A stretch of 18,115 nt of DNA from positions 1 to 18,115 of the forward strand of contig PBPD01000088.1 in assembly GCA_002725445.1 (NCBI GenBank), read 5' to 3'. This DNA is from Rickettsiales bacterium (GTDB lineage Bacteria; Pseudomonadota; Alphaproteobacteria; Rickettsiales; UBA3002). Shown here in pieces: positions 1-7,624 of the stretch (its first letter is position 1; each line of letters opens with the position of its first letter). Below the pieces are notes generated by a model. That model had not been told where the DNA came from and did not search any database. It saw only the letters and a list, made by a program, of their open reading frames with translations. Both the position numbers and the translations under genes were made by a program.

Positions 1-265
1 CATCTGCGTAGGCAAATCCACCTATGCGCGCTGTGGAATTATCGTCAATGTCACCCCGCTGGAGCCGGAATGGGAAGGCCATGTGACGCTTGAGTTTTCC
101 AACACCACCCCGCTGCCCGCCAAAATCTATGCCAACGAAGGTGCTTGCCAGTTCTTGTTCCTGAAAGGGGAATCGGATTGCGAAGTATCGTACGGTGACC
201 GTGCCGGTAAATATATGAAGCAGACGGGTGTAACCCTGCCTAAAGTAGAAGGCTTGAAAGGCTAG
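1..265 (+). CDS. dcd: dCTP deaminase, C-terminal part (5' end outside window)
   Basis: Only the last 87 residues are present; the reading frame is open from base 2 and stops with TAG at 263-265. Dcd hydrolyses dCTP to dUTP and ammonia, feeding dTMP synthesis in the cytoplasm. The segment carries the family's core: CGIIVNVTPLEPEWEG, then HVTLEFSNTTPLPAKIYANE, which contains the glutamate of the conserved V-T-L-E-F strand expected to act in deamination. It ends with a GVTLPKV tail of the kind found in alphaproteobacterial Dcd proteins. murA starts two bases after its stop, so the two are probably co-transcribed. Recognition is by motif and sequence memory and is firm. Confidence 0.93.
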   Translation, partial: ICVGKSTYARCGIIVNVTPLEPEWEGHVTLEFSNTTPLPAKIYANEGACQFLFLKGESDCEVSYGDRAGKYMKQTGVTLPKVEGLKG

Positions 266-267
266 TT

Positions 268-1554
268 TTGGATAAAATTCGTATAGTAGGCGGCGCCCCC
301 TTAAAGGGCGCTATTCGCATTAGCGGCGCAAAAAACGCAGCGTTGCCGTTGATGGCAGCCAGCCTGCTCAGTGAAGAAACCCTCACCCTTACCAATATGC
401 CTTTCCTGCGCGATATCACCACCATGGCGAAGCTTCTATCGCAGCAGGGGCTGGAGCTGACTATGTCAGACGGCGCAGACGGCACCTGCGAGTCGGAGCG
501 TGAAATCTCGCTATGTGCGCGTCACATCGACAATTTCACCGCCCCCTATGACATCGTGCGCACCATGCGTGCATCGGTATTGGTGCTGGGGCCATTGCTG
601 GCGCGGTATGGGCAGGCACATGTGTCGCTGCCTGGTGGCTGCGCCATTGGCACACGGCCCGTAGACCTGCATTTAAGCGCGCTCGAGGCAATGGGTGCCG
701 AAATCGAGCTGAAAGATGGTTACATCGTCGCCAAAGCGCCTAACGGCCTGAGGGGTGCCGACATACAATTCGATATGGTGTCGGTAGGTGCAAGCGAGAA
801 TATTCTGATGGCCGCTGCACTGGCCAAAGGCACCACCATCATCAACAACGCAGCACGCGAGCCCGAGGTGAGTGATCTGGCCGAACTGCTGGTGGCAATG
901 GGCGCACAAATTGAAGGCATTGGCACCGCCCGGCTGGTGATTGAGGGTGTGGAGCGCCTGCATGGCGCCAAACACCGCGTCATCCCTGACCGTATTGAAA
1001 CAGGGTCATACATGTGTGCAGCCGCGCTCACGGGCGGCGAATTGCTGTTGCAGGGCACTACAATGGATACATCCGGCGCACTGATCGACAAGCTGGAAGC
1101 CGCCGGCGTTGGCATCAAGGATACGCCAGAGGGTATTCTTGCTTATCGTGCGGCCGATCAATTGAAAGCCATCGACATTACTACCGCGCCTTACCCCGCC
1201 TTCCCCACCGATATGCAGGCGCAAATCATGGCGTTGCTGACACTTGCCGAAGGCGCATCGACCATCACCGAAAATATTTTCGAAAATCGCTACATGCATG
1301 TGCCTGAGCTGGTGCGCCTTGGCGCAGACATTGCCATTCACGGCCGCACCGCGACCATTCGCGGCGTAAAACAACTAAAGGGCGCAGAAGTGATGGCCAC
1401 CGATTTGCGCGCATCCGTCAGTCTGGTTATAGCAGCGCTTGCCGCTGAAGGCGAAACCATGCTACACCGCGTATACCATCTGGATCGCGGCTATGAACGG
1501 CTGGAAGAGAAACTGAGCCAGTGTGGCGCACAGATTGAACGGATACCGGAATGA
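268..1554 (+). CDS. murA: UDP-N-acetylglucosamine 1-carboxyvinyltransferase
   Basis: MurA transfers enolpyruvate from PEP to UDP-GlcNAc, the first committed step of peptidoglycan synthesis in the cytoplasm. The 428 residues match the family's usual length of about 420-430. Visible landmarks are the N-terminal substrate-binding K22-N23 (SGAKNAALP), the catalytic cysteine C125 in LPGGCAIGTRPVDLH (the residue alkylated by fosfomycin), and the PAFPTDMQAQ segment with the conserved aspartate. The start is TTG, chosen because it lies two bases after the dcd stop, begins at the conserved MDKIRIVGG, and has AAAGG about seven bases upstream. The final TGA overlaps the hisG ATG. A cysteine rather than aspartate at the active site predicts fosfomycin sensitivity at the target level (inference). 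Confidence 0.97.
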   Translation: MDKIRIVGGAPLKGAIRISGAKNAALPLMAASLLSEETLTLTNMPFLRDITTMAKLLSQQGLELTMSDGADGTCESEREISLCARHIDNFTAPYDIVRTMRASVLVLGPLLARYGQAHVSLPGGCAIGTRPVDLHLSALEAMGAEIELKDGYIVAKAPNGLRGADIQFDMVSVGASENILMAAALAKGTTIINNAAREPEVSDLAELLVAMGAQIEGIGTARLVIEGVERLHGAKHRVIPDRIETGSYMCAAALTGGELLLQGTTMDTSGALIDKLEAAGVGIKDTPEGILAYRAADQLKAIDITTAPYPAFPTDMQAQIMALLTLAEGASTITENIFENRYMHVPELVRLGADIAIHGRTATIRGVKQLKGAEVMATDLRASVSLVIAALAAEGETMLHRVYHLDRGYERLEEKLSQCGAQIERIPE

Positions 1555-2219
1555 ACACAGAACAAAACTTGGTGATTGCAATCCCGAAAGGCCGCATTTT
1601 TGATGAATTGCAGCCTATGTTTGCCGATCTTGGCATTGAGCCGGAACCGGCCTTTTTTGACGGTAATGACCGCTCGTTGCAATTTGCCACCAACCAGCCG
1701 CATATCAGCCTGATTCGGGTGCGTAGTTTTGATGTCGCCACCTTCGTAGCATTCGGCGCGGCACAAGTGGGCGTGGTGGGCAGTGATGTGCTTCTGGAGT
1801 TTGACTATCAAAATCTGTATGCGCCGCTTGATCTGCAAATTGGCAAATGCCGCCTGAGCATTGCCGAACCAAAAGATATGGCGGGCAGCGATGATCCCAG
1901 CCGCTGGACGCATATTCGCGTTGCCACCAAATACCCTAAACTAACGCAGGATTATTTCGCTAAGCGTGGCGTGCAAGCCGAATGTATTAAACTGAATGGC
2001 GCGATGGAGCTGGCCCCCAAAGTGGGATTATGCGAGCGCATTGTTGATCTGGTGAGCACGGGCAACACATTGAAAGCCAATGGATTAGTGGAAGTAGAAA
2101 CCATCATGGATGTCTCTTCCCGCTTGATTGTTAATCGCGACGCCTTTAAAACGCGCGGCGCGCAACTACCTGATATGGTAGAACGATTTACACAAGCGGT
2201 GCAAAGCCATGCCAACTAA
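1551..2219 (+). CDS. hisG: ATP phosphoribosyltransferase, short form, catalytic subunit
   Basis: HisG condenses ATP with PRPP to give phosphoribosyl-ATP, the first step of histidine synthesis and usually its feedback-controlled step. At 222 residues it is the short type, which lacks the C-terminal regulatory domain. In known systems this type works as a hetero-octamer with HisZ, a histidyl-tRNA synthetase paralogue. Landmarks are the N-terminal IAIPKGRIFDEL and the PRPP-binding loop DLVSTGNTLKANGL. The ATG overlaps the murA stop in an ATGA arrangement and the hisD start lies inside its end, pointing to translational coupling. No hisZ is visible in the window, so it must be encoded elsewhere if the pathway is functional. 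Confidence 0.96.
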   Translation: MNTEQNLVIAIPKGRIFDELQPMFADLGIEPEPAFFDGNDRSLQFATNQPHISLIRVRSFDVATFVAFGAAQVGVVGSDVLLEFDYQNLYAPLDLQIGKCRLSIAEPKDMAGSDDPSRWTHIRVATKYPKLTQDYFAKRGVQAECIKLNGAMELAPKVGLCERIVDLVSTGNTLKANGLVEVETIMDVSSRLIVNRDAFKTRGAQLPDMVERFTQAVQSHAN

Positions 2220-3507
2220 ACTCTATCTGAATGACGACGCGTTTGAAGCGCAATTTAAGCAATTTCTGCATTTGCGCGACGAAGAAGAAGCCGATGTAAG
2301 CAAAACTGTGCGCGACATCATTGATGATGTGCGCGAGCATGGCGATGCGGCTCTATTCCGCTATACGGAGAAATTTGATCACGTCACCCTTACGCCCAGC
2401 AGCATGGTGGTAGACGACAAACGCAAGGCAGAAGCACGCGCGGCCTGCCCAGACGAGGTAAAAACCGCTCTGACAGAAGCGGCGAAACGTATTGAAGCCT
2501 ATCACCAACAGCAATTTCCTTCTTCCCACAGCTTTGACGACACGGAAGGGGTGAATCTTGGATGGCGATGGACGCCTATCCGCGAGGTAGGGCTGTATGT
2601 GCCGGGTGGACGGGCAAGCTATCCCAGCTCGGTGCTGATGAATGCAATTCCCGCCAAAGTCGCAGGCTGCGAGCGCATTGCTATGGTCGTGCCTACGCCC
2701 GACAATGAGATAAACCCAGCCGTGCTGGTGGCCGCCGAAATTGCCGGTGTCGATGAGATTTATACAATCGGTGGTGCGCAGGCCGTGGCCGCACTGGCCT
2801 ATGGCACCCAATCGCTCAAGCCGGTACATCTGATTGTAGGCCCAGGCAATGCCTATGTAGCCGAAGCAAAACGTCAGGTATTCGGCAAGGTAGGCATTGA
2901 TATGATTGCAGGGCCTTCCGAGATCATGGTGGTGGCCGACAACCAGAATGACCCGCGCTGGATAGCCGCAGACCTGCTTTCACAGGCCGAACATGATGCT
3001 ATGGCGCAATCGGTGCTGATCACCGATGATGATGCATTTGCCGATGCCGTCATTGAAGCGGTGGAAGATTTGCTGGGTGAGCTGGATCGCGAGGCCATCG
3101 CCCGTGAGTCGTGGGAGAAGAATGGCGGCATTTTCGTAGTGGAAAAACTGCTGGATGCTGTGCCTGTTATCGATGAGATTGCCCCTGAGCATCTGGAACT
3201 GGCAGTAGAAGACCCTGAGGCATTGTTCGACCATATCCATAATGCAGGGGCTATTTTCATGGGGCGCTATACACCTGAGGCCGTCGGCGATTATGTGGCA
3301 GGGCCATCGCATGTGTTGCCCACCTCGCGCACGGCGCGTTTTTCATCCGGCCTTTCCGTGAACGACTTCGTCAAACGCACCTCGATTATTGGCTGCAGCC
3401 GCGAAGGATTGCATGCCATTGGCACCCATGCCGCCAATCTGGCAGACAGCGAAGGCTTAGGTGCGCACGCATTGTCAGTACGGCTACGCATGCAGGATAA
3501 TCAATAA
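2209..3507 (+). CDS. hisD: histidinol dehydrogenase
   Basis: HisD oxidises L-histidinol to L-histidine in two NAD+-dependent steps, the end of the pathway. The 432 residues match the normal length. Zinc ligands are visible as Q259 and H262 (SQAEHDA), D361 (VGDYVAGPSH) and H420 (GLGAHALSV). The catalytic pair E327-H328 lies in APEHLEL. The start ATG lies 11 bases inside hisG in another frame, typical of this operon in alphaproteobacteria. All catalytic residues are intact, so the protein should be active. After its stop comes a short spacer with a possible hairpin before the UPF0262 gene. Confidence 0.97.
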   Translation: MPTKLYLNDDAFEAQFKQFLHLRDEEEADVSKTVRDIIDDVREHGDAALFRYTEKFDHVTLTPSSMVVDDKRKAEARAACPDEVKTALTEAAKRIEAYHQQQFPSSHSFDDTEGVNLGWRWTPIREVGLYVPGGRASYPSSVLMNAIPAKVAGCERIAMVVPTPDNEINPAVLVAAEIAGVDEIYTIGGAQAVAALAYGTQSLKPVHLIVGPGNAYVAEAKRQVFGKVGIDMIAGPSEIMVVADNQNDPRWIAADLLSQAEHDAMAQSVLITDDDAFADAVIEAVEDLLGELDREAIARESWEKNGGIFVVEKLLDAVPVIDEIAPEHLELAVEDPEALFDHIHNAGAIFMGRYTPEAVGDYVAGPSHVLPTSRTARFSSGLSVNDFVKRTSIIGCSREGLHAIGTHAANLADSEGLGAHALSVRLRMQDNQ

Positions 3508-3509
3508 CA

Positions 3510-3537
3510 GCACTGCATCTGGCACTTGCGGCAGTGC
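3510..3537 (+). other. inverted repeat after hisD (possible RNA hairpin)
   Basis: GCACTGC (3510-3516) and GCAGTGC (3531-3537) form a perfect 7-bp stem around a 14-base loop just after the hisD stop. No T-run follows, so it is not a typical intrinsic terminator. It could be an mRNA-stabilising or processing hairpin separating the his part of the operon from the genes downstream, or chance. Confidence 0.35.
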
Positions 3538-3560
3538 AACAAATGCCGCATGATAAGGCC

Positions 3561-4031
3561 ATGAGTGCACACGAATATATCAGCGAAGTCACGCTGGATG
3601 ATGCCAGTATCATCCGCCGCACGCCCGAAGTAGAGCATGAAAGGCGTGTGGCCATTCACGATTTGGTCGAAGAAAATAGCTTTGCGCCTGCGGAGCTGGA
3701 TGCAGGGCCTTACCAGCTGTTTATTAGTGTGCGCGACAATCGGCTGACATTGCAAATAAGCAGCGAGACGACAAGCGAACCCTATGATGTGATTGTAGCG
3801 CTAGCGCCGTTTCGCGGGGTAATAAAAGACTATTTTATGATCTGCGAAAGCTATTACGAGGCGATCAAACATGCCAGTCCGCACAAAATCGAAGCACTCG
3901 ATATGGCACGCCGTGGAGTCCATAATGAAGGCTCGGAATTGCTTAAATCCTTGCTCGAAGAGAAAATAACGCTTGATTTCGACACCGCTCGGCGGTTATT
4001 TACCCTCATTTGCGTATTACACATAAAGTAG
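3561..4031 (+). CDS. UPF0262 family protein
   Basis: A conserved, uncharacterised alphaproteobacterial protein family that typically sits between hisD and infA, as here. The 156 residues lack membrane segments or a signal peptide and look like a soluble cytoplasmic protein. The conserved blocks VTLDDASIIRRTPEVEHERR, AIHDLVEENSFAP and LAPFRGVIKDYF are characteristic of the family. I chose the ATG at 3561 (MSAHEY) because family members start about this far before the D-[DE]-A-S-I block and AAGG lies just upstream. In-frame ATGs at 3534 and 3543 would add up to nine residues. The function is unknown. Basic and acidic residues alternate without a recognisable catalytic motif. Confidence 0.87.
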   Translation: MSAHEYISEVTLDDASIIRRTPEVEHERRVAIHDLVEENSFAPAELDAGPYQLFISVRDNRLTLQISSETTSEPYDVIVALAPFRGVIKDYFMICESYYEAIKHASPHKIEALDMARRGVHNEGSELLKSLLEEKITLDFDTARRLFTLICVLHIK

Positions 4032-4035
4032 GTTT

Positions 4036-4254
4036 ATGGCTAAAGAAGATCTGATTGAATTTGAAGGCGTGGTGGAAGAGCTCCTGCCGAATGCCATGTT
4101 CCGGGTAAAACTGGAAAATGGTCACGAGGTATTGGCACACACCTCCGGCAAGATGCGCAAAAACCGCATTCGTGTATTGGCAGGCGATAAGGTGACGGTG
4201 GAAATGACACCGTATGACCTTACCAAAGGCCGCATTAAGTTCCGTCATAAATAA
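4036..4254 (+). CDS. infA: translation initiation factor IF-1
   Basis: IF-1 binds the ribosomal A site of the 30S subunit during initiation and works with IF-2 and IF-3. The 72 residues are exactly the family's usual length and form a single S1-like OB fold. Key stretches are MAKEDLIEFEGVVEE, FRVKLENGHEVLAHTSGKMRKN and MTPYDLTKGRIKFR. The start lies four bases after the preceding stop, with AGGT just upstream. The terminal RHK departs slightly from the more usual R-x-K ending. The order infA-maf is common in alphaproteobacteria, which supports both calls. Confidence 0.97.
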   Translation: MAKEDLIEFEGVVEELLPNAMFRVKLENGHEVLAHTSGKMRKNRIRVLAGDKVTVEMTPYDLTKGRIKFRHK

Positions 4255-4261
4255 ACACTGT

Positions 4262-4855
4262 ATGGCTGCCCATTTCATATTAGCGTCTGCGTCGCCCCGC
4301 AGGCGGCAATTGCTTGCGTCTGTTGGTATCGTGCCAGACGAGGTGATACCCGCTGATATTGACGAGACCGAACATAAGGGCGAACGCCCGCGCGACTATG
4401 TGGCGCGCGTAGCCGATGGCAAATGCGCCAAAGTGGCTGCCCTGCACCCGGATTCCGTAGTATTGGCCGCTGACACGGCGGTGGCCTGTGGCCGTCGCAT
4501 TCTGCCCAAAGCAGAAGATGAAGCCACTGCCCGCGCCTGTTTGCGCCTGCTGTCTGGACGACGGCATCACACCTATAGCGGCGTTAGCCTGTATCTGCCT
4601 GAAAAGGGCAAACGTCTGTGCCGTGTGGTGCAGACGGTCGTGAAATTTCGCCTGCTCAACGAGGATGACATTGACCAGTATATGGCATCGGGTGAGTGGG
4701 ATGGCAAAGCAGGAGGCTATGCCATTCAGGGCAGCGCGCAGCGCTTTATACCCGCCATTAATGGCTCGTATAGCAATGTAGTAGGACTACCACTCAATGA
4801 AGTCTGCAACCTGCTGCAGCAGGCGGGCATTTACCCAAGCGCACCGACAACGTAA
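4262..4855 (+). CDS. maf: Maf family nucleotide pyrophosphatase
   Basis: Maf proteins hydrolyse nucleoside triphosphates such as dTTP, UTP or modified nucleotides to the monophosphate and pyrophosphate, a house-cleaning role. The 197 residues fit the family (about 190-200). Visible motifs are the N-terminal LASASPRRRQLL phosphate-binding stretch, the catalytic aspartate in VLAADTAVACG, and KAGGYAIQGSAQRFI. I start at the ATG at 4262 (MAAHFILASASP), seven bases after the infA stop, because the family begins immediately before the SASPRR motif. An in-frame ATG at 4214 would overlap infA and add 16 unconserved residues. Its TAA is directly adjacent to the stop of the convergent HIT gene. Confidence 0.93.
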   Translation: MAAHFILASASPRRRQLLASVGIVPDEVIPADIDETEHKGERPRDYVARVADGKCAKVAALHPDSVVLAADTAVACGRRILPKAEDEATARACLRLLSGRRHHTYSGVSLYLPEKGKRLCRVVQTVVKFRLLNEDDIDQYMASGEWDGKAGGYAIQGSAQRFIPAINGSYSNVVGLPLNEVCNLLQQAGIYPSAPTT

Positions 4856-5230
4856 TTAGCGGGCCGATTCGTCACCCGGAATGAGGCCACCCAACGGCTT
4901 ACCACCCAAAATATGCACATGAAAATGCGGCACACTTTGGCTAGCATCACTGCCATGGTTCGTGATCAAACGATACCCGCTGCCTGACAAGCCTGCCTTA
5001 TCGGCAATGGTTTGCACGGTAGTAAAAAAGTTGCTCACTTCTTCGGCTCCAGCCTGCCGTGCAAAATCATCAAACGACATATAGCTGCTTTTAGGGATCA
5101 CCAGAATATGGGTCGGCGCAGCGGGCGAAATATCATTAAACGCCAACACGGACTCATCCTCATAGACTTTATCGCACGGGATATCTCCGCGGATAATCTT
5201 GGCAAATATATTATCGCTATCGTAGCTCAT
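4856..5230 (-). CDS. HIT family hydrolase (HINT/PKCI-like)
   Basis: Histidine-triad proteins hydrolyse nucleotide phosphoramidates or dinucleoside polyphosphates. The 124-residue chain carries the triad at the C-terminus as H102-F-H104-V-H106-I-L-G-G. The N-terminal region, NIFAKIIRGDIPCDKVYEDE, is typical of the HINT branch. The ATG at 5230 is preferred over an upstream one at 5248 because it overlaps the TAA of the nitroreductase gene by one base (TAATG), implying translational coupling. It is the last gene of the minus-strand his operon. Its stop abuts the maf stop with no spacer. The substrate cannot be told from sequence. Confidence 0.93.
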   Translation of the reverse strand: MSYDSDNIFAKIIRGDIPCDKVYEDESVLAFNDISPAAPTHILVIPKSSYMSFDDFARQAGAEEVSNFFTTVQTIADKAGLSGSGYRLITNHGSDASQSVPHFHVHILGGKPLGGLIPGDESAR

Positions 5231-5817
5231 TATTGAATCTCGCAGCACTCATCAAAATCAGGGCGCGGCGCGCGAGGAAACAAACTGCTCTCATCGCCAT
5301 AGCCCAAGTTACACAGGAAGTTTGCCTTATAGCTTGTTCCTTTGAAGAAGGTTTCGTTCACCTTGTCCGTGTCAAAGCCCGACATAGGCCCACAATCAAG
5401 CCCGACAGCACGCGCGGCCAGCATAAAATAAGCGCCTTGCAGCGAGCCATTACGGAACGCGGTTTCACGAATCAGTTCGTCATTGCCCACAAACCAGCTT
5501 TTCGCATCGGTATGCGGAAAATACTTTGGCAGACGCTCGTAGAACTCCATGTCATGCGCGATAATAGCCACCACAGGTGCGGCCATCGTTTTATCGACAT
5601 TACCTTCGGCTAGCGCCGGCTTCAACTTGGCTTTTGCCTCGTCCGAACTCAGGAAAATAACGCGCATAGGCTGACAATTGGCACTGGTTGGCGCCATTTT
5701 TGCCAGGTCATAGGCTTGCTTCAACAATGCATCGCTTACGGGTTTGTCCTGCCAGCCATTATAGGTGCGGGCGTCGTTAAAGATGACATCGAGGGATTCT
5801 TGATTAGCCTGACTCAT
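5230..5817 (-). CDS. RutE-like nitroreductase family protein (malonic semialdehyde reductase type)
   Basis: A flavin-dependent nitroreductase-fold enzyme of 195 residues resembling RutE, which reduces malonic semialdehyde to 3-hydroxypropionate in uracil breakdown. Matching landmarks are FNDARTYNGWQDKPV, KMAPTSANCQPMRVIFL (flavin-site region), FYERLPKYFPHTDAKSWF, ETAFRNGSLQGAYF and GLDCGPMSGFD. No other rut gene is visible, so the physiological substrate may be another aldehyde or nitro/quinone compound. The ATG overlaps the hisE stop as ATGA and its own stop overlaps the HIT start, so it is translated as part of the his operon. No membrane segment or signal peptide. The family call is firm, the substrate is not. 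Confidence 0.87.
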   Translation of the reverse strand: MSQANQESLDVIFNDARTYNGWQDKPVSDALLKQAYDLAKMAPTSANCQPMRVIFLSSDEAKAKLKPALAEGNVDKTMAAPVVAIIAHDMEFYERLPKYFPHTDAKSWFVGNDELIRETAFRNGSLQGAYFMLAARAVGLDCGPMSGFDTDKVNETFFKGTSYKANFLCNLGYGDESSLFPRAPRPDFDECCEIQ

Positions 5818-6146
5818 GATGCGTCCTTTCTATTGGCTTTTTCGGTAATACCTGACACGCCCTTGCGCTGTTCCAGTTCTTTGAACACCTCGCTGGGATT
5901 AATGCCTGCATCAGCCCATAACACCATGAGATGAAACAGTAAATCTGCTGATTCGGAAACTATTTGTTCATTGCCTTCAGCCACGGCTGCAATGGCGACT
6001 TCACTGCCTTCCTCGGCAATTTTCTGCGCCATCTTTTTTCGACCTTTTTTGGTCAGCTTGGCAACGTACGAGTCGCTTGGGTCACCTTTGCGGCGCTCGT
6101 GGATCGTTTCAAATAATGTATCGATGACTAAATCTGTATTGCTCAT
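5814..6146 (-). CDS. hisE: phosphoribosyl-ATP pyrophosphatase
   Basis: HisE removes pyrophosphate from phosphoribosyl-ATP, the second step of histidine synthesis. This is the stand-alone form (110 residues), not fused to HisI. Landmarks are the KLTKKGRKKMAQKIAEEGSE helix, with the conserved metal-binding E-E-x-x-E pattern, and the SADLLFHLMVLWADAGI helix with the second metal site. The start overlaps the hisF stop (ATGA) and the end overlaps the nitroreductase start. The separate HisI (phosphoribosyl-AMP cyclohydrolase) expected as its partner is not in this window. Confidence 0.95.
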   Translation of the reverse strand: MSNTDLVIDTLFETIHERRKGDPSDSYVAKLTKKGRKKMAQKIAEEGSEVAIAAVAEGNEQIVSESADLLFHLMVLWADAGINPSEVFKELEQRKGVSGITEKANRKDAS

Positions 6147-6898
6147 ATACGTACCGCTACCCCTTTTTCATCTAGCGCATGTTTAACCTGCTGAATAGTA
6201 AATTTTCCATAATGGAACACACTCGCTGCCAAACAGGCATCGGCATGACCATCCTTGAACCCTTCCGCAAAATGCTCCAACTCGCCTACTCCCCCTGACG
6301 CAATCACCGGCACATTCACGGCATCGCTAATCGCACGCGTTAGCGGCACGTCAAACCCGATACCTGTACCATCCCGGTCCATCGAGGTAACCAGCAGCTC
6401 GCCTGCGCCATATTCTGCCATGCGCTGCGCCCATTCCACCGCGTTGATGCCTGTCGGGTTGCGGCCGCCATGGGTAAATATCTCGAAATGATCATCCACT
6501 GCCTTTGCGTCGATGGCGACAACAATACATTGATTGCCAAACTTGTTGGCCGCTTCGCGTACAAATTCCGGATTATGCACCGCGGCGGTATTGATCGACA
6601 CTTTGTCAGCGCCTGCCAACAATAATTTTCGCACATCTTCCAACTTGCGCACGCCGCCACCCACCGTCAGCGGCATGAAACAGGTTTCTGCCACGCGACT
6701 CACTACGTCAAAAATAGTGTCACGGTCTTCATGGCTAGCGGTAATGTCCAGAAAACAAAGCTCGTCTGCGCCTTGCTCATTATAAAGCTGCGCCTGTTCC
6801 ACCGGGTCACCCGCATCGCGCAGCTCGACGAAGTTCACGCCTTTTACAACGCGTCCATCTTTCACATCCAGACAGGGAATGATGCGTTTTTTCAGCAT
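6143..6898 (-). CDS. hisF: imidazole glycerol phosphate synthase, cyclase subunit
   Basis: HisF is the (beta/alpha)8 barrel that uses ammonia delivered by HisH to convert PRFAR to imidazole glycerol phosphate and AICAR. The 251 residues are the usual length. The general acid and base pair is D11 (PCLDVKDGRVVKG) and D130 (VVAIDAKAV), at the family's canonical numbers. Phosphate-binding loops LTVGGGVRKLEDV and VIASGGVGELEHF are present. The ATG overlaps the hisA stop by one base (TAATG) and its stop overlaps hisE. Everything indicates an active enzyme. Confidence 0.97.
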   Translation of the reverse strand: MLKKRIIPCLDVKDGRVVKGVNFVELRDAGDPVEQAQLYNEQGADELCFLDITASHEDRDTIFDVVSRVAETCFMPLTVGGGVRKLEDVRKLLLAGADKVSINTAAVHNPEFVREAANKFGNQCIVVAIDAKAVDDHFEIFTHGGRNPTGINAVEWAQRMAEYGAGELLVTSMDRDGTGIGFDVPLTRAISDAVNVPVIASGGVGELEHFAEGFKDGHADACLAASVFHYGKFTIQQVKHALDEKGVAVRI

Positions 6899-7623
6899 TA
6901 ATTACCTATGCGGCGAATCGCCTCGGCAGGGTCAATTGCGCCATCATAAAAAGCGCGTCCCACAATGGCCCCATCAATGCCTTTATTGGCAAAGGCTTTC
7001 AGCGAGATCAGGTCGTTCAGCGACGATACCCCGCCCGAACAAATCACCGGCGTAGAGATTTTTTCTGCCAGTGCCACTGTTTCAGGAATGTTGGGCCCCT
7101 GCATCGCGCCATCGCGGTTGATGTCGGTATAGATAATGACGGCAACGCCCGCATCTTCATATTCCATGGCTAGCTCTACCGCAGGCTTGTCGGTCACTTC
7201 GCCCCAACCTTCTACGGCCACCATACCACCTTTTGCATCGATGCCTACGGCAATCTGCCCCGGAAATGCCTTGCATGCTGCTTTCACAAATGCCGGCTCG
7301 CGTACGGCTTGCGTGCCAATAATCACACGGCTAATGCCTGCGTCCAGCCAGCGCTCTACATCGGCCATAGTGCGGATGCCACCGCCCAGCTGCACCGGCA
7401 CGTCGGTTACGTCCAGCACGGCTTTCACTGCATCTTCATTGACTGCGCGTCCTTCGAACGCACCGTTCAAATCAACCAGATGCAACTGCCCAAAGCCTTG
7501 TTCGCCAAATTGCTGAGCCTGCGCTTGCGGGCTCTCGTTAAACACCGTGGCTTGCTCCATATTGCCGCGCAGCAAACGCACACACGCGCCATCTTTCAAA
7601 TCAATCGCAGGATAAATCTTCAT
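6898..7623 (-). CDS. hisA: ProFAR isomerase (phosphoribosylformimino-AICAR ribotide isomerase)
   Basis: HisA performs the Amadori rearrangement of ProFAR to PRFAR, the substrate of HisF-HisH. It is a 241-residue (beta/alpha)8 barrel paralogous to HisF. The catalytic aspartates are D8 (YPAIDLKDG) and D129 (VGIDAKGG). Phosphate-binding loops QLGGGIRTMADVE and VICSGGVSSLNDL are visible. The start lies one base after the stop of the GNAT gene and there is no clear Shine-Dalgarno sequence, so translation probably depends on coupling. Its stop overlaps the hisF start. Confidence 0.97.
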   Translation of the reverse strand: MKIYPAIDLKDGACVRLLRGNMEQATVFNESPQAQAQQFGEQGFGQLHLVDLNGAFEGRAVNEDAVKAVLDVTDVPVQLGGGIRTMADVERWLDAGISRVIIGTQAVREPAFVKAACKAFPGQIAVGIDAKGGMVAVEGWGEVTDKPAVELAMEYEDAGVAVIIYTDINRDGAMQGPNIPETVALAEKISTPVICSGGVSSLNDLISLKAFANKGIDGAIVGRAFYDGAIDPAEAIRRIGN

Positions 7624-7624
7624 A

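Noticed and set aside
720..1374. Long open frames opposite murA on the minus strand
   Set aside because: They lie wholly within a well-conserved gene, show no recognisable domains and have compositions typical of antisense frames of a coding region.
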